Shown here piece after piece: positions 8,451 to 15,494 of a stretch of 45,634 nt of DNA. The DNA is from Paenisporosarcina macmurdoensis (lineage in GTDB: Bacteria; Bacillota; Bacilli; Bacillales_A; Planococcaceae), in NCBI RefSeq assembly GCF_042658845.1, contig NZ_JBHSRI010000015.1:1-45634 (forward strand), read 5' to 3'. The position numbers were made by a program, and so were the translations under genes. How positions within the stretch are numbered: the first letter of the stretch is position 1; every line of letters begins with the position of its first letter. Below the pieces are notes generated by a model, which saw only the letters and a program-made list of their open reading frames with translations, was not told the DNA's origin and ran no database searches.

Positions 8451-8540
8451 CTTCAACTAAACTGCTGCTTTAGTTGAACAAGAAAAAGGCTGTATCGCAG
8501 CTACCTGATCTTCAACTAAGCTCTCGTTAGTTTACCAAGG
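8451..8540 (-). repeat. attC-like site A6 (full)
   Basis: First core CTAAAC-TGCTGC-TTTAG (8457-8473), second core AAGCTCTCGTTAG (GTTAG 8526-8530). The internal hairpin GCTGCGATACAGC with TTTTTC on the minus strand resembles that of A13. Confidence 0.75.
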
Positions 8541-8546
8541 TTTAAA

Positions 8547-9050
8547 TTATCCTTGACGTAATATCTTTTGAAACATTCTCGGTTGATGTGTTTCAAAAGC
8601 TTTTATCAATTCTTTTCCAAAAATAGTGATGGTCTTTTCCCAAGGGTGTCCTAAAAATCCCCATTCAAAATTCTTGTGAATAAAAAAGTAATAATCACCG
8701 TTAGGAAAAACAGGTACAGTCCATTCATCAAACTCACTTTTCGGAAACTCCAAACGGGGGTTTATCCAATAACCTGGATGCTGCCAATCTACCGCATACA
8801 TATATTCATTCTTCTGTGTGAGTTCTTGAAAAACAAGCAATGACTTATCTTCTAGGTCATTATAAATCTCATCATAAGTACCTGAATCTCCGGACCAATT
8901 TAAATATGGGGATATATCGTATGTGATGAATGGATTTGGAACTTCAAAAGATGGGAAGTTTGATATGCTTGGTTCAAAATTAAATTCATCATATATCCTA
9001 TCCCATACCTCTTTATATTCTAATTCGGATAATTCAATCCAATTTTCCAT
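8547..9050 (-). CDS. DUF2716 family protein
   Basis: 167 aa from an ATG with AAAGGTGG eight bases upstream (a GTG four codons earlier is possible). Matches the DUF2716 pattern: WIELSELEYKEVWDRIYDEF at the N-terminus, TYDISPYL, then YMYAVDWQHPGYWINPR, FPNGDYYFFI and FGWxFLGHPWE-like FEWGFLGHPWE near the C-terminus. Rich in aromatic residues, soluble, no signal peptide. Function of the family is unknown. Single-gene cassette between sites A6 and A7. Confidence 0.75.
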   Translation of the reverse strand: MENWIELSELEYKEVWDRIYDEFNFEPSISNFPSFEVPNPFITYDISPYLNWSGDSGTYDEIYNDLEDKSLLVFQELTQKNEYMYAVDWQHPGYWINPRLEFPKSEFDEWTVPVFPNGDYYFFIHKNFEWGFLGHPWEKTITIFGKELIKAFETHQPRMFQKILRQG

Positions 9051-9098
9051 TTGAATAGCCACCTTTAAGATGCTTTTATTGGGGGTTATTATATCATT

Positions 9099-9174
9099 TC
9101 TTATTCAACTAACCTGCTGCGTTAGTTGAACAAGCACCCGGATTGGGAAGTAGGCACGTTCATTACTCAATAAG
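9099..9174 (-). repeat. attC-like site A7
   Basis: First core CTAAC-CTGCTGC-GTTAG (9109-9125) is intact. The second core is degenerate: GCACGTTCATTACTCAATAAG keeps only the outer arm. Confidence 0.7.
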
Positions 9175-9197
9175 AAAAAGTTGCCTTGTTAAGGCAG
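9174..9197 (-). terminator. Intrinsic terminator of the following cassette gene
   Basis: TGCCTT-GTT-AAGGCA stem with TTTTTC on the minus strand side, directly after the stop of the gene ending at 9208. Confidence 0.6.
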
Positions 9198-9207
9198 TTG
9201 TTTGTAT

Positions 9208-9399
9208 TTATAAGAACAGCAAATCTGATATATAAAAAAGTACTGACAAAAATAATACTTCGTAAAGTGATGTTAAAGAAAAATATTTTTCGTTTTTTTC
9301 TTTTTCAAAAAAATTCCTAATTAAAACAAAAATTATGGAAACACATAAATAACTAAGAAAATCATTCCATTCAAACCACAAAGCTTCCACCACTTTCAA
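9208..9399 (-). CDS. Small membrane protein (possibly 5'-truncated)
   Basis: 63 aa from a TTG, with two hydrophobic stretches (FLSYLCVSIIFVLIRNFF and SLYEVLFLSVLFYISDLLFL) around a charged loop EKEKNEKY. No convincing ribosome binding site is visible, so the N-terminus may be lost or wrong. No family recognised. Minus strand, between A7 and degenerate site A8, with its own terminator. Confidence 0.45.
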   Translation of the reverse strand: MKVVEALWFEWNDFLSYLCVSIIFVLIRNFFEKEKNEKYFSLTSLYEVLFLSVLFYISDLLFL

Positions 9400-9464
9400 T
9401 TATTTTGCAGCTACTTCGTCTAACAGCTTTCATATTGATCAGTTCGGCAAACAATAAAGTGGTT

Positions 9465-9503
9465 GTTGAACCTGGTTATCAGTCATCCTCGTTAGTTCAA
9501 TAA
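9465..9503 (-). repeat. Degenerate att site A8
   Basis: Only the right core TCCTCGTTAGTTCAATAAA is clear (GTTAG 9491-9495). To the left, GTTGTTGAACC and a CTAAC at 9420-9424 may be the remains of the first core. Confidence 0.45.
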
Positions 9504-9506
9504 AAC

Positions 9507-9902
9507 TTACTTCATTCTTTCTAAAATTAAATAGTCCTTTGTTTTAACTATTGTTATATCGTGTTTCTTTGCGAACTCAATTAAATGGTCATATGCTTTT
9601 GGTGGTTCGAGAACAGCTAATCTAACGTTAATTCCTTTATTTACGTTTATTTTGGCAGCTTTCTTAGCCCAACCGACTCGTGTGAACTTAAGTTGACTTA
9701 TATCTTCAGGGGAAATCCTCTGTTTTACAATGGATTGATTGAATATTAAAATCTCATAAACCAAGTGCTCGTCGTGGATGTTAAATCTAAATCGTATAAG
9801 AGCAAATACGACGGCTACTATAAAACCTAATAGTAACAGAGATGAAGAACCGTCAAAGTAATCCAACACTACATTCATAAATAGGACAAAAATGATGGTC
9901 AT
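9507..9902 (-). CDS. Membrane protein with PH-like tail, unrecognised
   Basis: 131 aa from the ATG. One hydrophobic hairpin (about residues 1-37, FVLFMNVVL and LLLLGFIVAVVFALI), then a soluble part with a LVYEILIFN..I..ISPEDISQLKF pattern like bacterial PH-domain proteins. A good ribosome binding site (AAAGGAGATGA) lies about 50 bases further upstream, where the same frame reads IEYKIRPHRYPIVMT without an ATG/GTG/TTG. The true start could be a rare ATT. Alternatively, a 15-codon leader starting TTG and overlapping the ATG as ATGA couples translation. Function unknown. Confidence 0.6.
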   Translation of the reverse strand: MTIIFVLFMNVVLDYFDGSSSLLLLGFIVAVVFALIRFRFNIHDEHLVYEILIFNQSIVKQRISPEDISQLKFTRVGWAKKAAKINVNKGINVRLAVLEPPKAYDHLIEFAKKHDITIVKTKDYLILERMK

Positions 9903-9966
9903 AACAATTGGATATCTATGTGGTCTAATTTTGTATTCAATAACAATTCATCTCCTTTCTATGTCC

Positions 9967-9997
9967 TTCTTCCACTAAACTGCACCGTTAGTTAAAG
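9967..9997 (-). repeat. Compact att site A9
   Basis: CTAAACTGCACCGTTAG (9975-9991): left half of a first core joined to right half of a second core, the same make-up as the attI-like site beside the recombinase. It borders the second copy of the duplicated cassette. Confidence 0.7.
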
Positions 9998-10265
9998 ATG
10001 TTTTTGTATATAATCATTTTTGATTTCTCTTTATGTATTTAATTGATATCACAGTAGCAATGATTGCAACCATAACAATACTAAGTGGATACATAAGCTG
10101 TAACAGTAAATTGTGATCAGGACTCGTAATCCAACCTAAGTACTCCTCAGACAACGTATAAAAAACATAAAAGTACATTATAAACACAAAGATGTTTAAA
10201 AATTTCCCCATAAATTAAGACATCTCTCTTTCCATTTGCTAATTTATCTTGTTCAACTAACCTGC
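9987..10265 (-). repeat. Duplicated gene cassette, copy 2
   Basis: Second copy of the 279-bp unit at 187-465, one mismatch. Neighbours on both sides differ between the copies, so the unit moved or was copied independently of its surroundings. Confidence 0.9.
10014..10211 (-). CDS. Small two-segment membrane protein (cassette, copy 2)
   Basis: 65 aa, identical at protein and nucleotide level to the product of 214-411. Two hydrophobic segments and a basic tail. The absence of any coding difference suggests a recent duplication or gene conversion. Function unknown. Confidence 0.7.
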   Translation of the reverse strand: MGKFLNIFVFIMYFYVFYTLSEEYLGWITSPDHNLLLQLMYPLSIVMVAIIATVISIKYIKRNQK

Positions 10266-10330
10266 TGCGTTAGTTCAACAAGCAAAAGACTTTACCTCTA
10301 ATTGAAGTAAAGCACCGGTTAGTTAAACAA
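10248..10330 (-). repeat. attC-like site A10 (full)
   Basis: First core CTAAC-CTGCTGC-GTTAG (10257-10273), second core AAAGCACCGGTTAG (GTTAG 10318-10322). The internal hairpin CTTTACTTC/GAGGTAAAG with TCTTTTG on the minus strand is shared with A11 and A12. Confidence 0.85.
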
Positions 10331-10339
10331 CAATTTATT

Positions 10340-10765
10340 TTAATAATTTCTGGTTTTCTTGGGAATAAACGAAATCACTTTTTCGACACCTAACCATATT
10401 AACGAAGCACTAAAACCGTAACTAACACAACCAATAATCACAAAGGTATCTAAGACTCTCCACATATCTACACCAGATATCCATCCATAGAAAAAAGTAA
10501 AAAATAAACCACCAAAGGCTCCACTAGTAAAAAGTGAAATCATCTTAATACTTTTCTTTTTCATCAAATTTTCTATTTTATTTTTTTCAACTATCCATTT
10601 GGTCGTTTTAACGGCTATTAGTCCAAATACTAATACAAGTGGTGCCCCAGTTATTATTCCAAAAGCATACATAAATTCATTAACAGGGTTCACTAAATAC
10701 ATCATTAGTACCATGAAAAATGGGAAAATGAGTGCCCCAATTATTGTAATTAAGAAATTTTTCAT
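10340..10765 (-). CDS. Membrane protein of the second sigma operon
   Basis: 141 aa, four hydrophobic segments (about 5-25, 33-52, 72-93, 105-130) and a basic tail. The start overlaps the stop of the preceding membrane gene by four bases (ATGA), so the pair is translationally coupled. Fourth gene of an operon led by an ECF sigma factor and its anti-sigma partner, hence probably part of an envelope-stress output. Family not recognised. Confidence 0.7.
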   Translation of the reverse strand: MKNFLITIIGALIFPFFMVLMMYLVNPVNEFMYAFGIITGAPLVLVFGLIAVKTTKWIVEKNKIENLMKKKSIKMISLFTSGAFGGLFFTFFYGWISGVDMWRVLDTFVIIGCVSYGFSASLIWLGVEKVISFIPKKTRNY

Positions 10766-10998
10766 TCCACATTAACCCATTTTATGTTAGGTAATTCATT
10801 CCTATTGTGAAAATATCTACCTAAAACTGCATACGTAATTGTAAAAGGAATGATTACAGAGAAATACAACCAACTTTCACCCCACAATGAGGTTATTCCA
10901 CCAGCCCAAATTTGTCCTAATAGCATAAACAGTAATGCTGTAATGAAAGAAAGTATAATGCCGAGAATAAGACCTTTTATCCGATAAACGTTTTTCAT
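10762..10998 (-). CDS. Small membrane protein of the second sigma operon
   Basis: 78 aa from the ATG with AAGGGGATGAGAAT upstream. The frame stays open 30 codons further 5', but that part overlaps a hairpin and lacks a ribosome binding site. Two hydrophobic segments (LILGIILSFITALLFMLLG and SWLYFSVIIPFTITYAVLG) flank a short loop, ending in the polar tail NELPNIKWVNVE. It lies 86 bp after the anti-sigma gene and overlaps the next membrane gene. Confidence 0.7.
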   Translation of the reverse strand: MKNVYRIKGLILGIILSFITALLFMLLGQIWAGGITSLWGESWLYFSVIIPFTITYAVLGRYFHNRNELPNIKWVNVE

Positions 10999-11033
10999 AT
11001 TCTCATCCCCTTTACTTAAAGTATTCAACAAAA

Positions 11034-11067
11034 AAAGGGCTAAATCCTTTAAAGAATCAAACCCCTT
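11034..11067 (-). terminator. Possible attenuator hairpin inside the operon
   Basis: Minus strand AAAGGG...CCCTTT with an imperfect inner stem, followed by TTTT. It lies between the anti-sigma stop and the two membrane genes and may lower their expression. Confidence 0.4.
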
Positions 11068-11084
11068 TGTGCATTTATGAAAAA

Positions 11085-12197
11085 TCATTCTGCAAATTCT
11101 TCAAGTGAAATCTTTATTTCATTATATTTGTCAGTATGAGCATCTATAGTTATATCTCCTTGAGGAATTCCCGGTAATCCTTCATCGTCATATTGAATTA
11201 TTCCGTCTTCATAAACAGTTATCGTATAAACATTATTGTCGAAATTTTTACCTTGACCTAAATAGATTTGATAATTACTTATATTTGCTATTGCTTCCAT
11301 TCTTTCGATTTCTTCTTCAGACGAAGGATCTTTGGTTGAGAGCTTGTCTAGCCTACTTAATATACCCAAGATTTGTTCCATATCTGATGTACAACCATTT
11401 TTCGATTCAACATTTGAATCTGCAACTACTTCCCTACTACTAAAACAAAGGGTGTCAAAAACAATACCCTCTGTAAACGTTATAGTTTCCTTATCTCCGA
11501 CTGACTCGTTTAAAATACTTGCCAGGCCACTATCATCCCCATATTGAAATTTACCTATCTTACCTTCTTCCTTTGTAGAGAAGAGAATAATACCATTCAC
11601 TTCTGCAATTTCTTCTTTACTACCATCTTTCTGATAACCAACCTTTGCAGTAAAGTTGTAGCGATTCGGGATAGTTTCGTCTTGTTCTATAATGACATCT
11701 TTTAAGCTCAACTGATAACCGAATTCGTAAGCAAGGATTGGGTACGTAGTCCCGGATGTGTTAATGAAAACTTCAAGTCCGTCCTCAGTAAAGTAAGGCC
11801 CATACGTCTCATCTATATATTTTTCAAATTCAGGGAGTTCTTCTTTTCCATCCTTGACAATCCTATACTTAGGCTCTAAGAATTCGTTCAAATTTTTGTC
11901 TATCCCATTAAATTGCAGCTCCAGAACTTTTTGAATTACTGATTTTGGATCCGGACCAGTTATTGGATTCGCGTGATTTAGTGAATCGGAATTTGTAACG
12001 ACAGACATAATAAAGACGGTAGCTACACCTATGAGAACTACAAAGAATAAACTTAATTTAAGGTTAATAGACAATTTGTCCCTATTATTCCTCTTTTTCA
12101 ATGTAGACACTTCCTTCATTATTCTATTCTCTAAAGAAACGGTAAACCGTGGAGCTTCGCCAACATACTTGTCAAATCTCTTTTTAAGATTGTTCAC
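11085..12197 (-). CDS. Membrane-anchored anti-sigma-like protein
   Basis: 370 aa from a GTG with a perfect GGAGGTGATCC eight bases upstream. A cytosolic N-terminus of about 45 residues (KKRFDKYVGEAPRF, then KEVSTLKKRNN) leads to one membrane segment (LKLSLFFVVLIGVATVFIMS). An external domain of about 300 residues follows, whose Cys pair (DTLCFSSRE, SKNGCTSD) may form a disulfide. It overlaps the sigma gene by 14 bp. Analogous in layout to 1388-2530 but with little obvious sequence similarity. The anti-sigma role is inferred from position and topology. Confidence 0.68.
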   Translation of the reverse strand: MNNLKKRFDKYVGEAPRFTVSLENRIMKEVSTLKKRNNRDKLSINLKLSLFFVVLIGVATVFIMSVVTNSDSLNHANPITGPDPKSVIQKVLELQFNGIDKNLNEFLEPKYRIVKDGKEELPEFEKYIDETYGPYFTEDGLEVFINTSGTTYPILAYEFGYQLSLKDVIIEQDETIPNRYNFTAKVGYQKDGSKEEIAEVNGIILFSTKEEGKIGKFQYGDDSGLASILNESVGDKETITFTEGIVFDTLCFSSREVVADSNVESKNGCTSDMEQILGILSRLDKLSTKDPSSEEEIERMEAIANISNYQIYLGQGKNFDNNVYTITVYEDGIIQYDDEGLPGIPQGDITIDAHTDKYNEIKISLEEFAE

Positions 12198-12735
12198 GCA
12201 GGATCACCTCCCATTCGATTCCATCCAATTTACTCTTAAGAATAGCCTTCGCCCTTGATAATCGAGTTTTAATGGTATTCTCAGAAATGTTGAGTATGTT
12301 GCTGATTTCAAGGATAGTAAACTCCTGATAATAAAAGAGTAGGATAACCTCTCGATACTTTATAGACATATCTAAAATTTCCTGTATCAACCTATCATTC
12401 TTATCTTTGTTAATCACTAATTTCTCCGGAGAATCCTGGTTAGATAATGACTGTCTCATAAGTAAATTAGTGTAAAACGGAATCTTGTTCTTCCAATTTC
12501 GCAAATAATCATGACACTTGTTTACGGTTATCTTAGCTAAATATGTTCTAATCGAAGATCTTTTTTCGAACTGGTCCGATTTTTGATAATAAGTGACGAA
12601 TACCTCTTGTACAATGTCTTCGGCAGTAGACCAGTTCTTAACATAAGAAAAAGCTAATCGAATCAAATATTCTCCATTTTCCTTCATAATTTTTTTAAAT
12701 TGTATTGAATCTTTCTCAATATCCATATCAAACAC
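12184..12735 (-). CDS. ECF-family RNA polymerase sigma factor
   Basis: About 183 aa. Region 2: AFSYVKNWSTAEDIVQEVFV and YLAKITVNKCHDYLRN. Region 4: MSIKYREVILLFYYQEFTI and ISNILNISENTIKTRLSRAK. The frame opens at 12756, but the ECF promoter places transcription start near 12753, so an upstream start is unlikely. The GTG at 12735 lies 4-5 bases after GGAAGGGGG and is my choice (ATGs at 12738 and 12726 are alternatives). It leads a four-gene operon with an overlapping anti-sigma gene and two small membrane genes. Confidence 0.88.
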   Translation of the reverse strand: MFDMDIEKDSIQFKKIMKENGEYLIRLAFSYVKNWSTAEDIVQEVFVTYYQKSDQFEKRSSIRTYLAKITVNKCHDYLRNWKNKIPFYTNLLMRQSLSNQDSPEKLVINKDKNDRLIQEILDMSIKYREVILLFYYQEFTILEISNILNISENTIKTRLSRAKAILKSKLDGIEWEVILREQS

Positions 12736-12760
12736 CATTCCCCCTTCCATAATCAACCTA

Positions 12761-12789
12761 TTGACGGAACTTTTTTAAAAAAGGTTTCA
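12761..12789 (-). promoter_or_regulatory. ECF-type promoter of the second sigma operon
   Basis: Minus strand TGAAAC, 17 bases, CGTCAA. Same -35 and same spacing as the promoter at 3100-3128; consistent with autoregulation. Confidence 0.72.
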
Positions 12790-12803
12790 AAAAAGTATAA
12801 AAT

Positions 12804-12833
12804 AAAAAATCCGTGCCGTATCCCGGATTTTTC
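12804..12833 (-). terminator. Intrinsic terminator
   Basis: Nine-pair stem AAAAATCCG/CGGATTTTT with a 10-base loop; works in either direction. It insulates the sigma operon from the cassette upstream. Confidence 0.7.
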
Positions 12834-12854
12834 GAAATTGATTTAGCAATCATT

Positions 12855-12937
12855 CTTGAACTAAACTGCCGCGTTAGTTTAACAAGCACAAGGCTTTACC
12901 CGTAATTGAAGTAAAGCACCCTTTACTGGAATAAAGG
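12855..12937 (-). repeat. attC-like site A11 (full)
   Basis: First core CTAAACTGCCGCGTTAG (12861-12877), second core AAAGCACCCTTTACTGG. Hairpin of the CTTTAC/GTAAAG type. Confidence 0.8.
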
Positions 12938-12960
12938 ATAGTAATTTACTTTTATTTCCC

Positions 12961-13182
12961 CTACCTTGCATTGTTAGTTTTCTTTGGAAATATGTAAGAG
13001 ACTAAAATTAAGACAATACTTATCGTATACCCTGTCCAAGTTAGAGTGTTTAGTGTGCTATAAGCAAAATTTTGAGCTATTCCTGTAATTTCTAATACTA
13101 TTCTTGTAGTGGGTGTAAGTATTACTATTGCAAATGCAATCCACTGAATAATATTACGTTTGCTGTTTTCTTTGTTTTTCAT
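12961..13182 (-). CDS. Small two-helix membrane protein
   Basis: 73 aa from the ATG preceded by AAAGGATG (an in-frame ATG four codons earlier has no room for a ribosome binding site). Two hydrophobic segments (IIQWIAFAIVILTPTTRIVL and LTWTGYTISIVLILVSYIF), basic ends (KNKENSKRN, KKTNNAR). Family unknown. Single gene between A11 and A12. Confidence 0.65.
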   Translation of the reverse strand: MKNKENSKRNIIQWIAFAIVILTPTTRIVLEITGIAQNFAYSTLNTLTWTGYTISIVLILVSYIFPKKTNNAR

Positions 13183-13205
13183 AATACACAACATCCTTTC
13201 AAACC

Positions 13206-13289
13206 TAATTCAATTAACCTGCGTCGTTAGTTTAACAAGCAAAAGGCTTAACCTCTAATTGAATTAAAGCACCCATTAGATCAATAAGA
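13206..13289 (-). repeat. attC-like site A12 (full)
   Basis: First core TTAACCTGCGTCGTTAG (13214-13230), second core AAAGCACCCATTAG. Variable part close to A10 and A11. Confidence 0.78.
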
Positions 13290-13360
13290 TTATACGTAGT
13301 AATAGTGTTTCAAGTGTGTTGTCTTCCACCTCTAAGCTTTTATTCCTCATTTTTAACCTC

Positions 13361-13858
13361 TCAATCCCTCCTTGTACAAAAGCCACCCATATCTGAACAT
13401 TTATTTTCCAGTTCAAGCCACGCATCATAGGTTTTCTTATAGTCTTTTAAGCCTTGTTCAAACTCGACAATTGCGGTTTTCCTATCATCTTTTGATTTCG
13501 CATTTTGGAAATTTAAAATATTTTCCATAATCATCAATCGCTTTTTATTAAACTCAATTACTTCCGTTTCACTCATCTTTAAAGGGAAAGAAGGGCGTTC
13601 TAACACACTGTAACTAGATAAATCGAATAATTGTTTAAATGATTCTAAATCTCCATTTCCTTCTATAATTTCCTTCTCAAAAACTAAAATATTTTCCATA
13701 ATTTTAATTTCTCTGGTCATATCAAAATAAAAAGTGGAATAACTCTTATCTTCCAACCCGATTAATTCTTCTTTCAAATTACTTGTATATACCGATAATA
13801 CAATAAATGAAATACCCAAAATCACAGTTAAGCTCCAACCAATCACTGATTTATTCAT
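13361..13858 (-). CDS. Membrane-anchored extracytoplasmic helical protein
   Basis: 165 aa. One N-terminal membrane segment (IGWSLTVILGISFIVLSVY), then a mostly helical, charged outer domain (residues 30-155) ending in two Cys (LENKCSDMGGFCTRRD) that could pair. AAAAGGAG lies ahead of the ATG. No family recognised. Single gene between A12 and A13. Confidence 0.65.
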   Translation of the reverse strand: MNKSVIGWSLTVILGISFIVLSVYTSNLKEELIGLEDKSYSTFYFDMTREIKIMENILVFEKEIIEGNGDLESFKQLFDLSSYSVLERPSFPLKMSETEVIEFNKKRLMIMENILNFQNAKSKDDRKTAIVEFEQGLKDYKKTYDAWLELENKCSDMGGFCTRRD

Positions 13859-13938
13859 ACACTACTCCTTTTCAACCGTTGTTTTGTCTTACCTTATTTT
13901 TCTTTAATAATATTTTTTGGCAAAATTATTAATTGAAT

Positions 13939-14029
13939 CTTGTTAAACTAACCTGCTGCGTTAGTGTGAAAAAGGGCTACCTAAGCAGCCGAATGATCTT
14001 AAGCTAAAGCACCTGTTAGTTAAACATAA
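13939..14029 (-). repeat. attC-like site A13 (full)
   Basis: First core CTAACCTGCTGCGTTAG (13948-13964), second core AAAGCACCTGTTAG (14015-14019). Minus-strand hairpin GGCTGC-TTAG-GTAGCC followed by CTTTTT. Confidence 0.83.
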
Positions 14030-14530
14030 TCACTTACTTACGGATTCTTTCTTTTTTTCCCAATCGTCCCAAAAAATATATATAATAGCAACAAAAATCG
14101 AAAAGGTTAGAAACATAAAATAAGTGTATATATTAAAAAACTGGTTGTTCACATGAAAACTCAATCCTGAAGTAATTCTTTGAATATATTCCTCATCTGC
14201 AACACTGTATTTCTTGATTAATGCATCTTGTATAACTTGGCGATATTCATTCAATGCATTTTTCTGATAAAAAAAGGCAACAGTTAAGTGAACGAGAATA
14301 CCGAAAATGCTGATGATAAAAATAGTGGTGCTAATCGAATGCACTCGAAAAATTCGAACCCATAATATTACCATAAAGATAAGTAGTGGAATTAAAATCC
14401 AAGCAATCAACAAAGCTGGATTACCGTTACCAGACGAAGTTCCTGGATTTGGAGTCATTTGGTTAACTAGTAGGAAGACTCCTAATGCTAAGATGCTAAC
14501 AACGAATAGTGTTATCTTTGCAATTTTCAT
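14030..14530 (-). CDS. Multi-helix membrane protein
   Basis: 166 aa from the ATG with GATGGGGTG upstream. Four hydrophobic segments: 1-22 (KITLFVVSILALGVFLLV), about 40-58 (ALLIAWILIPLLIFMVILWV), about 68-90 (ISTTIFIISIFGILVHLTVA) and 135-155 (TYFMFLTFSIFVAIIYIFW). A basic cytosolic tail follows. The stop directly adjoins site A13. Function unknown. Confidence 0.65.
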   Translation of the reverse strand: MKIAKITLFVVSILALGVFLLVNQMTPNPGTSSGNGNPALLIAWILIPLLIFMVILWVRIFRVHSISTTIFIISIFGILVHLTVAFFYQKNALNEYRQVIQDALIKKYSVADEEYIQRITSGLSFHVNNQFFNIYTYFMFLTFSIFVAIIYIFWDDWEKKKESVSK

Positions 14531-14588
14531 CTGTACACACCCCATCTTTTTTTATTTCTTTTACTTTTTAATTATATAATTTGTAACC

Positions 14589-14622
14589 CTTGTTCACTAA
14601 ACTGCTGCGTTAGTTCAATAAG
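14589..14622 (-). repeat. Compact att site A14
   Basis: CTAAACTGCTGCGTTAG (14597-14613) with GTTCA/GTTCAATAAG arms; no second core. Confidence 0.7.
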
Positions 14623-14625
14623 AGT

Positions 14626-15108
14626 TTATTTCTTTACCGTATCCACTTCTAATGAAAAAGGCATTCCTAAATATTTGTATTTTATCGTGATTACTTTCGG
14701 TTCTTCATGACCAAAAATTCGGATTCCATAAAACTTTATCGATTGTAATTCATCTTTATTAATTTTCTCAGTTCTATCTTCTGAATTTGATTGTGGTTTT
14801 ATAGGGAATTCATCGATTGAATGAAATGTAATGGCTGGGTCTTCATCCAAACCACTCCCCATAATAATGTGATTAGAACGACTAACTCCAAGTTCTACTT
14901 TTCCTTTATCTCTTCCATTTACAAGAACAGCATTAAGTTCTAAATTTACAAAACCAGTGTTTTCTATTTCAATAACTCTCTTTTTTTCATCTTCTGTGTA
15001 ATTAGTAATTCCAGAATATGACAACGGCGGATGCGTTTTTAGGTAGAGAAAAAGACTTCCTACTAATACAACTATGGTAAATACTGAAATAAAAAAATTC
15101 TTTTTCAA
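14626..15108 (-). CDS. Exported or membrane-anchored protein
   Basis: 160 aa from a TTG with GGGGGA seven bases upstream. An N-terminal hydrophobic segment (FFISVFTIVVLVGSLFLYL) is followed by an extracytoplasmic beta-rich domain (IENTGFVNLELNAVLVNGRD, then IKFYGIRIFGHEEPKVITIKYKY). It lacks a lipobox Cys, so it is a membrane anchor rather than a lipoprotein. Family not recognised. Single gene between A14 and A15. Confidence 0.65.
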   Translation of the reverse strand: MKKNFFISVFTIVVLVGSLFLYLKTHPPLSYSGITNYTEDEKKRVIEIENTGFVNLELNAVLVNGRDKGKVELGVSRSNHIIMGSGLDEDPAITFHSIDEFPIKPQSNSEDRTEKINKDELQSIKFYGIRIFGHEEPKVITIKYKYLGMPFSLEVDTVKK

Positions 15109-15149
15109 ATTTGTTCCCCCAGTCTTAAAAATCCATAGAATTAAATTCT

Positions 15150-15238
15150 TTTTATTGAACTAACCTGCTGCGTTAGTACAATAAGTTCAACAAAAAATGC
15201 GTTAATCCTTCTTGGATCAACGCACCCGTTAGTGAAAA
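15150..15238 (-). repeat. attC-like site A15 (full, with internal terminator)
   Basis: First core CTAACCTGCTGCGTTAG (15160-15176), second core CGCACCCGTTAG (15228-15232). Minus-strand TGCGTTGATCC...GGATTAACGCA followed by TTTTTTG. Variable part differs from A3 by about one base. Confidence 0.87.
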
Positions 15239-15244
15239 GTCAGG

Positions 15245-15451
15245 TTAAAATTTCCTTTTTAATAAATTCAATAAATTTATTAAGTAGTACATAAGTGAAA
15301 TTAAAAATGATAGAAGTATAACAATTATTGTACCGAATGTATAAATCGCTGTTTCGGCATAATCACCGCCATCAAACACATTAGAAAATAGAAAAAAGAA
15401 AATTACACTAACCATTAAAGTTAAGAAAAATATACTAATATACTTTGACAT
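15245..15451 (-). CDS. Small two-helix membrane protein
   Basis: 68 aa, MSKYISIFFLTL..., start with GGAGGGGGATAAT directly ahead. Two hydrophobic segments (YISIFFLTLMVSVIFFFLF and ETAIYTFGTIIVILLSFLIS) joined by a short acidic loop (NVFDGGDYAE), then NLLKRKF. Family unknown. Confidence 0.65.
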   Translation of the reverse strand: MSKYISIFFLTLMVSVIFFFLFSNVFDGGDYAETAIYTFGTIIVILLSFLISLMYYLINLLNLLKRKF

Positions 15452-15494
15452 ATTATCCCCCTCCACAATCCAACTTTACCACAATAATCCAGAC

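Noticed and set aside
2520..12735. The two sigma operons as a duplicated pair
   Set aside because: The sigma factors share only general ECF motifs and the anti-sigma proteins show no evident similarity, so recent duplication is not supported.
14307..14579. Plus-strand open frame antisense to the membrane gene 14030-14530
   Set aside because: Shadow of the real gene; low-complexity translation and no ribosome binding site.
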